NCBI GenBank assembly: GCA_004431415.1
Contig: QPMI01000408.1
Span: forward strand, 186,001-250,000
Direction of reading: 5' to 3'
From: Cyanophora paradoxa
Lineage: Eukaryota > Glaucocystophyceae > Cyanophorales > Cyanophoraceae
DNA: 64,000 nt
Position 1 is the stretch's first letter; every line of letters begins with the position of its first letter. Made by a program: the position numbers and the translations under genes. Positions 1 to 8,652 of the stretch are shown in pieces. Under the pieces are notes generated by a model that was given only the letters and a program-made list of their open reading frames with translations, did not search any database and was not told where the DNA came from.

Positions 1-1470
1 CTCGGATCCGGACCCGACGCCGTCCCCCGCCGACCCGTGGACGGACGACGCAGGCCGCCGTCACGAGAGTCGGGGCGGGGTGGGACGAAAGCGCTCGTTT
101 TCCAAAAGGAACCAGAAGGAAACCTTTTTGGAAAACGAGTGGTTTCGGGGGGCGGGGTCCGGGACCCGTGATATGTGTTACGGTAACACTATGACAAAGA
201 CTTTGAAAATTTAGAGTACTCCCCCTCCCCGGCCGCCTCCTGGGGTACCGTAGCGACCTCGAGGTGTCCGCGTCGAGCTCGGGACGGGCCCGAAGCCGTC
301 CCCGGCGATCTCGATCGGAGCAGGACGCGGGCGCCGGGGCCCAGAGACGGGCGCCGTCGCCTCCGTCCTCGCGGCGGGCCGCGTCGAGCTCGGATCCGGA
401 CCCGACGCCGTCCCCCGCCGACCCGTGGACGGACGACGCCAGGCCGCCGTCACGAGAGTCGGGGCGGGGTGGGACGAAAGCGCTCGTTTTCCAAAAGGAA
501 CCAGAAGGAAACCTTTTTGGAAAACGAGTGGTTTCGGGGGGCGGGGTCCGGGACCCGTGATATGTGTTACGGTAACACTATGACAAAGACTTTGAAAATT
601 TAGAGTACTCCCCCTCCCCGGCCGCCTCCTGGGGTACCGTAGCGACCTCGAGGTGTCCGCGTCGAGCTCGGGACGGGCCCGAAGCCGTCCCCGGCGACCT
701 CGGTCGGAGCAGGACGCGGGCGCCGGGGCCCAGAGACGGGCGCCGTCGCCTCCGTCCTCGCGGTGGGCCGCGTCGAGCTCGGATCCGGACCCGACGCCGT
801 CCCCGCCGACCCGTGGACGGACGACGCAGGCCGCCGTCACGAGAGTCGGGCGGGGTGGGACGAAAGCGCTCGTTTTCCAAAAGGAACCAGAAGGAAACCT
901 TTTTGGAAAACGAGTGGTTTCGGGGGCGGGGTCCGGGACCCGTGATATGTGTTACGGTAACACTATGACAAAGACTTTGAAAATTTAGAGTACTCCCCTC
1001 CCCGGCCGCCTCCTGGGGTACCGTAGCGACCTCGAGGTGTCCGCGTCGAGCTCGGGACGGGCCCGAAGCCGTCCCCGGCGACCTCGGTCGGAGCAGGACG
1101 CGGGCGCCGGGGCCCAGAGACGGGCGCCGTCGCCTCCGTCCTCGCGGCGGGCCGCGTCGAGCTCGGATCCGGACCCGACGCCGTCCCCCGCCGACCCGTG
1201 GACGGACGACGCAGGCCGCCGTCACGAGAGTCGGGGCGGGGTGGGACGAAAGCGCTCGTTTTCCAAAAGGAACCAGAAGGAAACCTTTTTGGAAAACGAG
1301 TGGTTTCGGGGGGCGGGGTCCGGGACCCGTGATATGTGTTACGGTAACACTATGACAAAGACTTTGAAAATTTAGAGTACTCCCCCTCCCCGGCCGCCTC
1401 CTGGGGTACCGTAGCGACCTCGAGGTGTCCGCGTCGAGCTCGGGACGGGCCCGAAGCCGTCCCCGGCGAC
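1..1470. repeat. Tandem array of ~388-bp units with two internal hairpins
   Basis: Nearly identical units follow one another; the landmark GAGGTGTCCG recurs at 261, 650, 1034 and 1422, giving periods of 389, 384 and 388 bases, so about 3.8 copies are in the window and the array probably continues to the left. Each unit carries a long inverted repeat: CTCGTTTTCCAAAAGG (94-109 in the first copy) faces CCTTTTTGGAAAACGAG (123-139). A short palindrome with arms GTGTTAC/GTAACAC lies at 175-189, followed by the only A+T-rich stretch of the unit. The open frames through the array have no family resemblance and are taken as non-coding. The position beside replication genes suggests an origin or terminal repeat; that is inference. 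Confidence 0.95.
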
Positions 1471-1584
1471 CGTCAGAAGGATGTCGCAGGGTCGCAGGTA
1501 CGGGTCGGGGCCGACCCGTCCGCGTTATGGAGTTAATGATACATGAGGCCCACCGCCCCATGGGGGAGGGCCAGGGCCCCGGGC

Positions 1585-1635
1585 CCCCGCCCATGGGGTG
1601 TTGCACGATAAAAGGGAGCGGCGGGGACCCCCGGT
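1585..1635 (+). promoter_or_regulatory. TATA-type core promoter of the MORC-like gene
   Basis: GATAAAAGGG at 1607-1616 sits about 70 bases before the chosen ATG. The sequence around it, from CCCGCCCATG through TTGCACGATA to GGCGGGGACCCCCG, recurs almost base for base upstream of the DNA polymerase gene (about 3999-4045). The box lies inside the longest possible open frame, which argues that the true start is downstream at 1679. Confidence 0.7.
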
Positions 1636-1678
1636 GGCATCTCCCACCCGCAGCCGTCTCCTTCTCCCGGATTCCGCC

Positions 1679-3727
1679 ATGGGTCCCCAGGGACATCCAT
1701 CAGACGCTTCACGCGACGTCGCGTCGGCTGCCGCGTCGCGCCCGCGTGGCCGGCCACTCGAGATGGACGCAAACGGCATGAGCATTCTTTCCAAGTTCAA
1801 GACGGCCATCGGGCCCTTCCTCGAGCTCGTCGACAACGCCATCCCCGGCTCCGAGATCTCCATCCACGGCGTTCCCGTCGCACGCGCAAACGCCAACAGA
1901 ATCGAGCAATCCAGTAATGACGAGGATGACGAAGAGCGGTTTGCTATCGTTCTTCGCGACGACGCCGGCGGGATGGAGGCCGAAACCGTCAAGAACCTCG
2001 GCCGCTTCATGACCCGCCCCGTCGCATTAAACCGCACAACGACCCTACACCAGCACGGCTGTGGAGCACGTCTCGCCGCCTACGCCCTGCAGGCGACCGC
2101 CATCTACCTCACGTCGACGGGCGAGGGTAAACCGGTCGAGGTCGGGATGATATATCCCGACGCGAGGGAGAAAAATGACAAGAAGGTGCCCCACTACGAG
2201 TACTACCTCGACAACGGCGTCGTCAAGGACAAGCTCAAGGGCGCCGACGTTCTCGCCGCGATCGACGCCCTTGGCGATGGCTATGATCTCGTGTCGATCG
2301 TCCAGAGCGAGGTCAAGCACCTCCTGGAGCGCACACGGAAATCGTCCCGCGGCGCGACGACGGTAATCCTGTACAACTGGAGCGAGCACAGCGTCGAGTT
2401 CACCGGCGACGACGTGAAGCCCAAGAACGCGCAAAAGGGCCCTGGCCTCCTCGAGGGGCTCGCTTGCATCTACCCCAAATCGTCCAACCCGGCGTTCCCG
2501 TCCGGATGCCGCAGCGGCGCCGCCATCGAGGCCTTTGGCGTAAAGGTCGACTTCAAGCAGATCGACGACCTCTTTACGTCCACCCCCACGACGCTTTTCG
2601 CTCCGCTCGTAAACGGGCACGTCAACTCGGTCATCCTGTGCGGCCCGCCGTCGACCACAACCGCGCTCTCGAGATCCCCGTTCGATTACGAGCCGGGGCG
2701 GGTGTCCGTCGTGTACCGCGGCCGCGCCATGGTCTCGTTCCAGCTTCCCGAGGGCCTTACCTCGGTCCCCGCGGGGCACGCCGTGGTGGTCGTCACCGAC
2801 GACAAGCTCGACACGTCGTACACCAAGGACGAGATCGGCGAGGCCTCGCGCGACCTCATTGTGCGGGCGATCGCCGCGGTGCTCCCGCCGCTGCCTCCGT
2901 CGCGCGACGGCCCGGCGGAAGGCAAGCCGGCGCGCGCGCCAAAGGGGGAGAAGAAGGAGCGCGAGAACGAATTCCTTCACATGTTCGATAGACGCCCGAG
3001 CAACGACCACTTTGTGACGTCGTTCGACTCTAACCAGGAGCTCACGGAATCCGTCCCCGCGAAAAGATCGAAACACTCGACGGAGACCGAAACGGGCGAG
3101 AAGAAACCGCGGAGATCCTGCATTTCCGACCTGGAGAAGAGGAGGAAGACCGTGATGAAGAACCGGGTCCTGGCCCTCCACGAGATGTCCTACCGTCACC
3201 GCTCGGACGAGGAGCGCAAAAAGTACAACACAAACAACGCCGCGCGTCGGTTCACCAAGATCACGCAGAACGGCAACCTCAACACGCTGTGCATCGATCA
3301 GCTGAAGAATCCAAAGCTCGAAGACGAGATCCGATCGGTCCTCCTGGCCCCCTACAAGGACGACGACGCGTTCCGCCGCGCCATCAAGCCCTTCGTCGAG
3401 GACCAGGTCGTCTGGAAGTGGCTCGTCGAGTACTCGAACGGCCCAAAGGATCGCACGCTCAAGGGCGGGCGCGGCGGCTCGAAGCGGGGGACCCGTAACG
3501 GCAAAGGCATCGCCGATCGCGAGGAGGGGCCAAAGCGAGCTCGAAAGGCAAAGGCGGGCGGGAAAAAGCGCAAGGCCGACGCCACCGTTGACGACGACGA
3601 TGCCGATCCGAAGCACAAGCGCGGGAGGACGGACGCGAGCGCAGACGTCGAGGTCGCGGACCTTGAACCCGAGGAGCGTCTAGATTCGGACACCGAGGAC
3701 GACGACCACTCCCAGAGCGAGAGCTAG
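1679..3727 (+). CDS. MORC-like GHKL ATPase, virus-type
   Basis: A protein of 682 residues. The N-terminal half has the ATP-binding signature of the GHKL superfamily in the MORC arrangement: the N box ELVDNAIPGSE (about 1822), the DDAGGM box (about 1960) and HGCGARLAAYAL (about 2050) where MORC proteins have a glycine-rich lid. The C-terminal third is basic and acidic by turns, with Lys/Arg clusters suited to DNA binding or nuclear import and a Glu/Asp/Ser tail. MORC ATPases compact or silence DNA in eukaryotes; here a role in viral chromatin or in suppressing host defence is only inference. The start at 1679 is chosen because a TATA box lies at 1607, inside the longer frame that opens at a GTG. 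Topoisomerase II and Hsp90 are less likely: their other domains are absent. Confidence 0.72.
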   Translation: MGPQGHPSDASRDVASAAASRPRGRPLEMDANGMSILSKFKTAIGPFLELVDNAIPGSEISIHGVPVARANANRIEQSSNDEDDEERFAIVLRDDAGGMEAETVKNLGRFMTRPVALNRTTTLHQHGCGARLAAYALQATAIYLTSTGEGKPVEVGMIYPDAREKNDKKVPHYEYYLDNGVVKDKLKGADVLAAIDALGDGYDLVSIVQSEVKHLLERTRKSSRGATTVILYNWSEHSVEFTGDDVKPKNAQKGPGLLEGLACIYPKSSNPAFPSGCRSGAAIEAFGVKVDFKQIDDLFTSTPTTLFAPLVNGHVNSVILCGPPSTTTALSRSPFDYEPGRVSVVYRGRAMVSFQLPEGLTSVPAGHAVVVVTDDKLDTSYTKDEIGEASRDLIVRAIAAVLPPLPPSRDGPAEGKPARAPKGEKKERENEFLHMFDRRPSNDHFVTSFDSNQELTESVPAKRSKHSTETETGEKKPRRSCISDLEKRRKTVMKNRVLALHEMSYRHRSDEERKKYNTNNAARRFTKITQNGNLNTLCIDQLKNPKLEDEIRSVLLAPYKDDDAFRRAIKPFVEDQVVWKWLVEYSNGPKDRTLKGGRGGSKRGTRNGKGIADREEGPKRARKAKAGGKKRKADATVDDDDADPKHKRGRTDASADVEVADLEPEERLDSDTEDDDHSQSES

Positions 3728-4099
3728 TGCGTGAGTCGCTATAGCAAACCTTTACGTCAACGCCGTCGCCTTGCCGAATCAACGCACCATGTGTTGATCT
3801 AGCTAGCGTGCGAATGTGTAACCGCGTTCGTTCAACACGAATGACGTACTCTTTCTGTTGGGACGACGGGGCGAGGGGGATCTCGAGCTCGATGGGGCGA
3901 GCTCGAGTACAGCGTTGACGGGGCGAGGGCGAATTCGACCACGGCGGGGCAAGACTGAACTCGACGCCCGCCCCCCGGGCGCCACCGGAGCGTCCGACCC
4001 GCCCATGCGGTGGTGCACGATATAAGGGGGCGGCGGGGACCCCCGTCGGCCTCTTGAAGGATCCCGGCCCCCGCCGCCCCGACCTCCTGTCACCTCGTC
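3728..4099. other. Intergenic spacer with the polymerase promoter
   Basis: No gene is seen. The first half is simple Gly/Arg-codon-like G+C-rich sequence with repeated GAGCTCGA motifs. The second half holds the core promoter described separately. Confidence 0.7.
3999..4045 (+). promoter_or_regulatory. TATA-type core promoter of the DNA polymerase gene
   Basis: GATATAAGGGGG (about 4019-4030) lies about 75 bases before the ATG at 4100. It is preceded by GCCCATGCGGTGGTGCACGA and followed by GGCGGGGACCCCCG, matching the module upstream of the MORC-like gene apart from a few bases. The G+C-rich palindrome-like tail downstream of the box is conserved too. Confidence 0.7.
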
Positions 4100-7000
4100 A
4101 TGGTCGTTTTCACGGTATCCGTGCCGACCACGGCTCCGCCCAAACCCGACCTCGTTTCCTTTTGCTACGACATCGACGTCGCGGACGCGCGCGGCGCCGT
4201 TCGCCTCTGGGGTCGAACTTTGGCGGGCGAGGCCGTCCTTGTTCACGTCCTCGATCACCACGCCCGCTTCCACGTCGCCCCAAATCCCGGCGCGTCGCTC
4301 GAGGCCCTCCGCGCTGCCCTAGGTAGGACGGGCGGCGCCACCGTAAGCGAGTCCGCCGAACGCGTCCTTCCGTTTGAGGGATACCGCGCCGAGCCCCTCG
4401 AGGCTCTCGCCGTCCGCGTTCCCTACGCCGGCGTGTGGGACTTTTTCAGGCGGCTCGCCAAGGCGTGTTCCAACGCCCCGCCCCTCGTCCTCGGTTTCGA
4501 CCGGAACCGCACCGTCGCCTTTCACGCCGACACGGGGACCTCGCCGGCGTCGTGGCTGCGTGTGCGCGGCGGCGGGCGCGCGGTCGAGCCGGGCCGGCGC
4601 CACGCCCCGAGCTGCGCGTTCGAGCTCGTAGCGTCCGTCCAGGACGTGCTCGACGCAAACGCCGAGATGGAAGGCGCCGTCCCGCCTCTCCGCGTTGCGT
4701 ACTGGGACATCGAGACGGTCGCCGAGCGCGGCTCCAGCCGCGTCCCGGACGCCGCCCACCCCGGGGACCGAGCGGTGCAGATCAGCGTGGTGCGCGCCGT
4801 GCTGGGACGCGACGAGGACGAGGATCGGGCTGTGGGCGCTCTAGGCGAGTGCGGAGCCGTCCCCGGGTGCGAGATTGTCTCGTTTTCGTACAACCCGATG
4901 GAAGCTGCGGGCGCGGATGCCGCCGAGGGGTGCCTGATTGCGTGGTTCGTCGAGCGGCTTAAGGACGCCGACGTGATGGTCACGTGGAACGGCGCCTGCT
5001 ACGACCTCCCGTTTCTTGCCACGCGCTCAAGCCGCCTTCCCGGGGACCCCGTTCGACGGCTCGGCAAGGATGCTCGGCCGATTGGGCCTCGCGATGACTT
5101 TCGAGGTCGGCTCTGCGGCCCCGCGGACCGAAAGAGGGCGGGCGACGATCACGCCCAGCGCGTGACGGCCGGGCTCGTTCACTTTGACCTCCTCCAGGAG
5201 GTGCGCGACGACACGAGCCTCCGCGGATTCGTCCCTTCCCTCAAGCTCGGCGTCGTCGCCTCGAGCCTGCTCGGCGAGACCAAGGACGACCTGTCCATCA
5301 GCGCGCTCCCCGCCCTCTTCCGAGACGGCGGGGCCGAGGGGCGGGCCCGCATCGCCCGCTACTGCCTCCGGGACGCGAGCCTGCTCTACAGCATCGCGCG
5401 CAAGCGCGAAAGCCTCGGCAAATCGTTTGCGCTCTGCCGGGCGACGGGCGTCCCGCTCCAGATGCTTCAGTTTGGCGGCTCGACGCTGCGGGGGGCGACC
5501 CTCATCTCCCGTGCGGGGCGAAGCCCGCAGATGCCCGTGCCCGTTTTTTTGAGCCGTCCGCTCGGCGAGTTGGCGTCGGCCTCGGGCACCGGCGGACGCG
5601 ACGAGTTCTCGGACCTCGGCGAAGAAGACGGGTACGCGGGGGCTCGCGTCCTGGAGCCAATGGTGGGATGCTACGGTCCGACGACGGTCGTGCTCGACTA
5701 CAACAGCCTCTATCCCAACGGCGCGCTCCGTCGAGGTGGATTCGGCGGGAAAACGCTTTGCGCGCGTCGGGGGGGCGATCTGCGGAGAAGACGCCCACAC
5801 CCTGGTCGAGGTTCAGCCGGGAACGGTCCACGCCTTTCGGCGCGCGACTGAAGATCGCCCGGGAGTCGTTCCGTTCATCGTTGCGGACCTCATCTGCCGC
5901 AGGATGGAGACGCGTGCGCGGCTCGCCGGGGTCGAGGCGGACCAGCCGGCCAGGCGTGCCGCCCTCGACGCCCTCCAGCTCGCCCTGAAAATTGTCGCCA
6001 ACTCGCTCTACGGTATCTTCGGCGCCCGCTACGGCCCCGCTGCCTTTCGTCCCGTCGCCGAGTCGACAACAGCCCTGGGACGCGCCGCCATCGAGGTCGC
6101 AGTCGCCGTCGCCGAGCAGATGCTCCCCGACGCCTCCGTCCTCTACGGGGACACCGACTCTATCTTCGTCCACATCCCCGGCGCCTCGCTGGAAGAGGCT
6201 TTTGTCGCCGGCGACTCGATTGCGGTCAACGTCAACGCCCTCAACCGCGCCCGCGGCTTTGATTACCTTAACATCGAGGTGGAAAAGGTGCTGTCTCCGT
6301 TCGTCCTGGCCCAGAAGAAGCGGTACGCGGGCCAGCGGTACACGCGGGACGCTTTGGGGCGGCCAATGGGCCCGGCGCGCTGCATCTCGGGGTTCAGCCT
6401 CGTCACGCGGAGTGCCATTCCCGCGTCGAGCGCGCTTCAGAACGAGATCCTCAACGAGCTCCTCGGCGGGGGCGGGACCGCAGAGGCCGCGGGGCGCGCC
6501 GTCCGCTCCGCTCTCTACTACGCCTGGCGCATTTGCAACGGGTTCTTCTCGCTCGCTGACGTGCAGCTCACGCTCCGAAACGCCAAGGGCGCGTTCTTCG
6601 AGCTCGACGCGGCCGAGGGAAAACGTAAGTTGAACCCGGGCGACTACAGCGCACAGAACTTTAAAACTGGCCTCCTGAGCAAGCTCATGGAACGGATGGA
6701 GGCCCGCCGCGAGGGCTCGGCCCCCGCTCGGGGTTGCTCCGTCCGCTACGTCGTCCTCGAGGGCGCCGGCGGCGTGGGAGATTGCGCCGAAGAGGCGGTT
6801 TTTGTGCAGAGCGGCGGCGCCGCGGCCCCCGTCGACCGGAGCTACTACGTTGATCGCATGCTCGAAGACAGCTTCTCCGTTCTGCGCGCCGCCCTCGTCG
6901 AGCTCGGCGACCCCTTTCACGATCGGCTCGATTCGCGCAAGAAACGCCCCGCGGAGGCCGCGGCGAGGCCGTCCGCCGGCGCTAAGCGCGCCAGGGGCGA

Positions 7001-7610
7001 TCGCGGCAGCGACGCGTCGTCAAGTGATTACAACGACGAAGACGGGCTCGAGTCGGTTTCGAGCTCGAATTCCGGCATCGCTGGCACCAAGGCCAACGGG
7101 CTGAGCGCGCGCGTGCTCTCGTTTCTCAACGAGACGTCGGTGTCCGCCGATTTGGAGGTCCGGGTGCGCGGCGAGGCGTCCTGGGTTCGAACCGTGGACG
7201 ACGACGTGCGGACCGAGGACGGGCGGGCCGACCCGGGAAGTTCGGTGCTGGTGGCGCGCGCCGCGGAGCGGCCCCAGCTGATCGAAAGCTTTCGCCGGCG
7301 CCTCGAGGGGGAGATGCGCGCCGAGCTTCGCGCCGCGTGGGCGGCCGACGCCCGCGCCCTCGGCGCCGACCCGCCCCCGTCGGGCCCCATCCAACTGCAC
7401 GAGGACGCCCGCCGTCGCATTTTCTTCGAGCTGCACGCCGAGGGAGACAACCCCAACTACTACCGCCGCGCATCGTGCGAGTCCGTGCTCCGCCACCTGC
7501 TGCTCGGCGATCCGCTCCGGGCCACCTCGCACCCAGCGGAGTGGGACGCCGGGGCCTTTCTCGAGGCGCTCGGCATCTTGGCAAAGCCGCCCGGCCCGTC
7601 TGGCGTTTGA
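4100..7610 (+). CDS. polB: Family B DNA polymerase, interrupted by a frame change
   Basis: Replicative DNA polymerase with 3'-5' exonuclease. In the first frame (4100-5851) Exo I YWDIET is near residue 200, Exo II WNGACYDLPF near 296, Exo III YCLRDASLLYS near 422 and polymerase motif A LDYNSLYPN near 533. The coding signal then moves to another frame: motif B KIVANSLYGIFGARYG (about 5989), motif C YGDTDSIF (about 6145) and KKRY (about 6316), running to a stop at 7610. The change falls shortly after motif A, between about 5715 and 5790, and needs +1 (or -2). It could be an indel in the element, a sequencing error or programmed slippage. A 52- or 58-base GT-AG intron is formally possible but lacks the CAG end of other introns here. 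All catalytic motifs are intact. A charged C-terminal extension of about 280 residues follows the thumb. The motifs fit a delta-like viral polymerase rather than a protein-primed Polinton type. Confidence 0.93.
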
Positions 7611-7750
7611 GCTCGACTTTCGGGTTCACTTCGAGCTAGATTCGATTACCGGTACCGGACTTTCAGCCTTTGGATACCTAACTCTAATGCTGTACCGGAC
7701 TACCTTGTTGCGATTGAGGTTGAATTACGTGTTGGCACGGTCGTCTACGT

Positions 7751-8443
7751 CTAACAGCTGTTCGTCTTGATACCGAGCCGCCGCGCGTCGATGACGAGCC
7801 ACGCGGGGTCCTCAAAATGGGCTCGGTAGGCCGCGGGGACAAAGGGCGGGAGCAACGCCGCCGCCTCGGCCAGACGGGCGCGATAGCCATCGGGGTCGGC
7901 GCGAAGGCGGTCAGCGTGGGCATTTTCGCGCACAACGATCCGCCCCCGACCGTCGACGGGGGCACGGCACATGGCGCACGTGTCGCTGCGCAGGTACCAT
8001 GCCGCGGCGCACGCCATGCAGTACACGTGATCGTTCCCGCAGCCGACCGCGACGGGTTTCGCGGGCGCGTCTCCGCAGACGGGGCACGTGGCGTCATTGG
8101 GAACGGGCAGCTCGTTGTGGACCGTGAAGCAGCCCTTGAGGACGAGCTCGAGGAAGCGAAGGAGGCGACCGTTTGCCAGGAAACGCTGGAACGCGCCGCG
8201 GTCGCTCGAGGGGTCCGCGGCGCACGGTAGCTCGATGAAATGGAGGTTCGACGGCACCAGCTGCCAACCCAGCCCCTCGACAATCGGGATGCGTTCAACT
8301 TTGGATGCCGGGTCGTAGGTGTGGAGGCGGTTTCCGCACGCCCCGCGCAGGTCGTAGGGGCCCTCCCACCAGCGAAAGCTCTCCCAGAGCTTTTGGGTTT
8401 CGGAGAAGGCCTCGTCTCGATCTATGACGCGCAGGCGCTCCAT
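7751..8443 (-). CDS. RING-finger protein, likely E3 ubiquitin ligase
   Basis: A protein of about 230 residues on the minus strand. The central part holds CPVCGDAPAKPVAVGCGNDH followed by CMAC and CAMC, i.e. C-x2-C ... C ... H-x2-C-x2-C-x10-C-x2-C, the pattern of a C3HC4-type RING that recruits E2 enzymes. The N-terminal part is rich in aromatic residues (WESFRWWEGPYDLRGACGN) and matches nothing I recognise; it may be the substrate-binding part. The start is placed at the ATG ending at 8443 because a TATA-like box lies about 70 bases upstream; a longer frame reaches 8647 but would run through that box and into the neighbour's promoter. It is transcribed divergently from the helicase gene. Large DNA viruses often carry RING proteins that redirect host ubiquitination. 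Confidence 0.75.
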   Translation of the reverse strand: MERLRVIDRDEAFSETQKLWESFRWWEGPYDLRGACGNRLHTYDPASKVERIPIVEGLGWQLVPSNLHFIELPCAADPSSDRGAFQRFLANGRLLRFLELVLKGCFTVHNELPVPNDATCPVCGDAPAKPVAVGCGNDHVYCMACAAAWYLRSDTCAMCRAPVDGRGRIVVRENAHADRLRADPDGYRARLAEAAALLPPFVPAAYRAHFEDPAWLVIDARRLGIKTNSC

Positions 8444-8508
8444 CCGTTTTCCGGGTACGGGCTGCCGCTTCCGCTTCTGTTGGTGACCGATCTCGAGTGC
8501 ACAGTCTT

Positions 8509-8518
8509 TTATAATCGG
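8509..8518 (-). promoter_or_regulatory. TATA-like box of the RING gene
   Basis: On the minus strand ATTATAAAAG stands about 70 bases before the ATG that ends at 8443, the same spacing as at the MORC-like and polymerase genes. It supports the shorter start for the RING protein. Confidence 0.5.
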
Positions 8519-8608
8519 CCTCCAGGCCCCGCGGTTGACGGTCAGGCGATTTCGCCTGCTCCGGGTACGTCGTGCACGGCGAGGGGCCCCCCGGCCCGGC
8601 GGGGCGTT

Positions 8609-8620
8609 CTTCGATATAAG
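8609..8620 (+). promoter_or_regulatory. TATA-like box of the helicase gene
   Basis: CGATATAAGC about 40 bases before the ATG at 8653, preceded by GTGCACGG at a distance; similar in core (GATATAAG) to the polymerase promoter. Confidence 0.5.
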
Positions 8621-8652
8621 CAATCGGGGCGCGGGGCTCCGCCGCATGCGCC

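Noticed and set aside
211-1696. Long open frames on both strands through the 388-bp repeats
   Set aside because: They are copies of one repeat with Arg/Ser/Pro-biased composition, no start context and no family features; the period alone explains their openness.
2045-3616. Long minus-strand frame opposite the MORC-like gene
   Set aside because: An antisense shadow of G+C-rich coding sequence; the plus strand has the ATP-binding motifs and the promoter.
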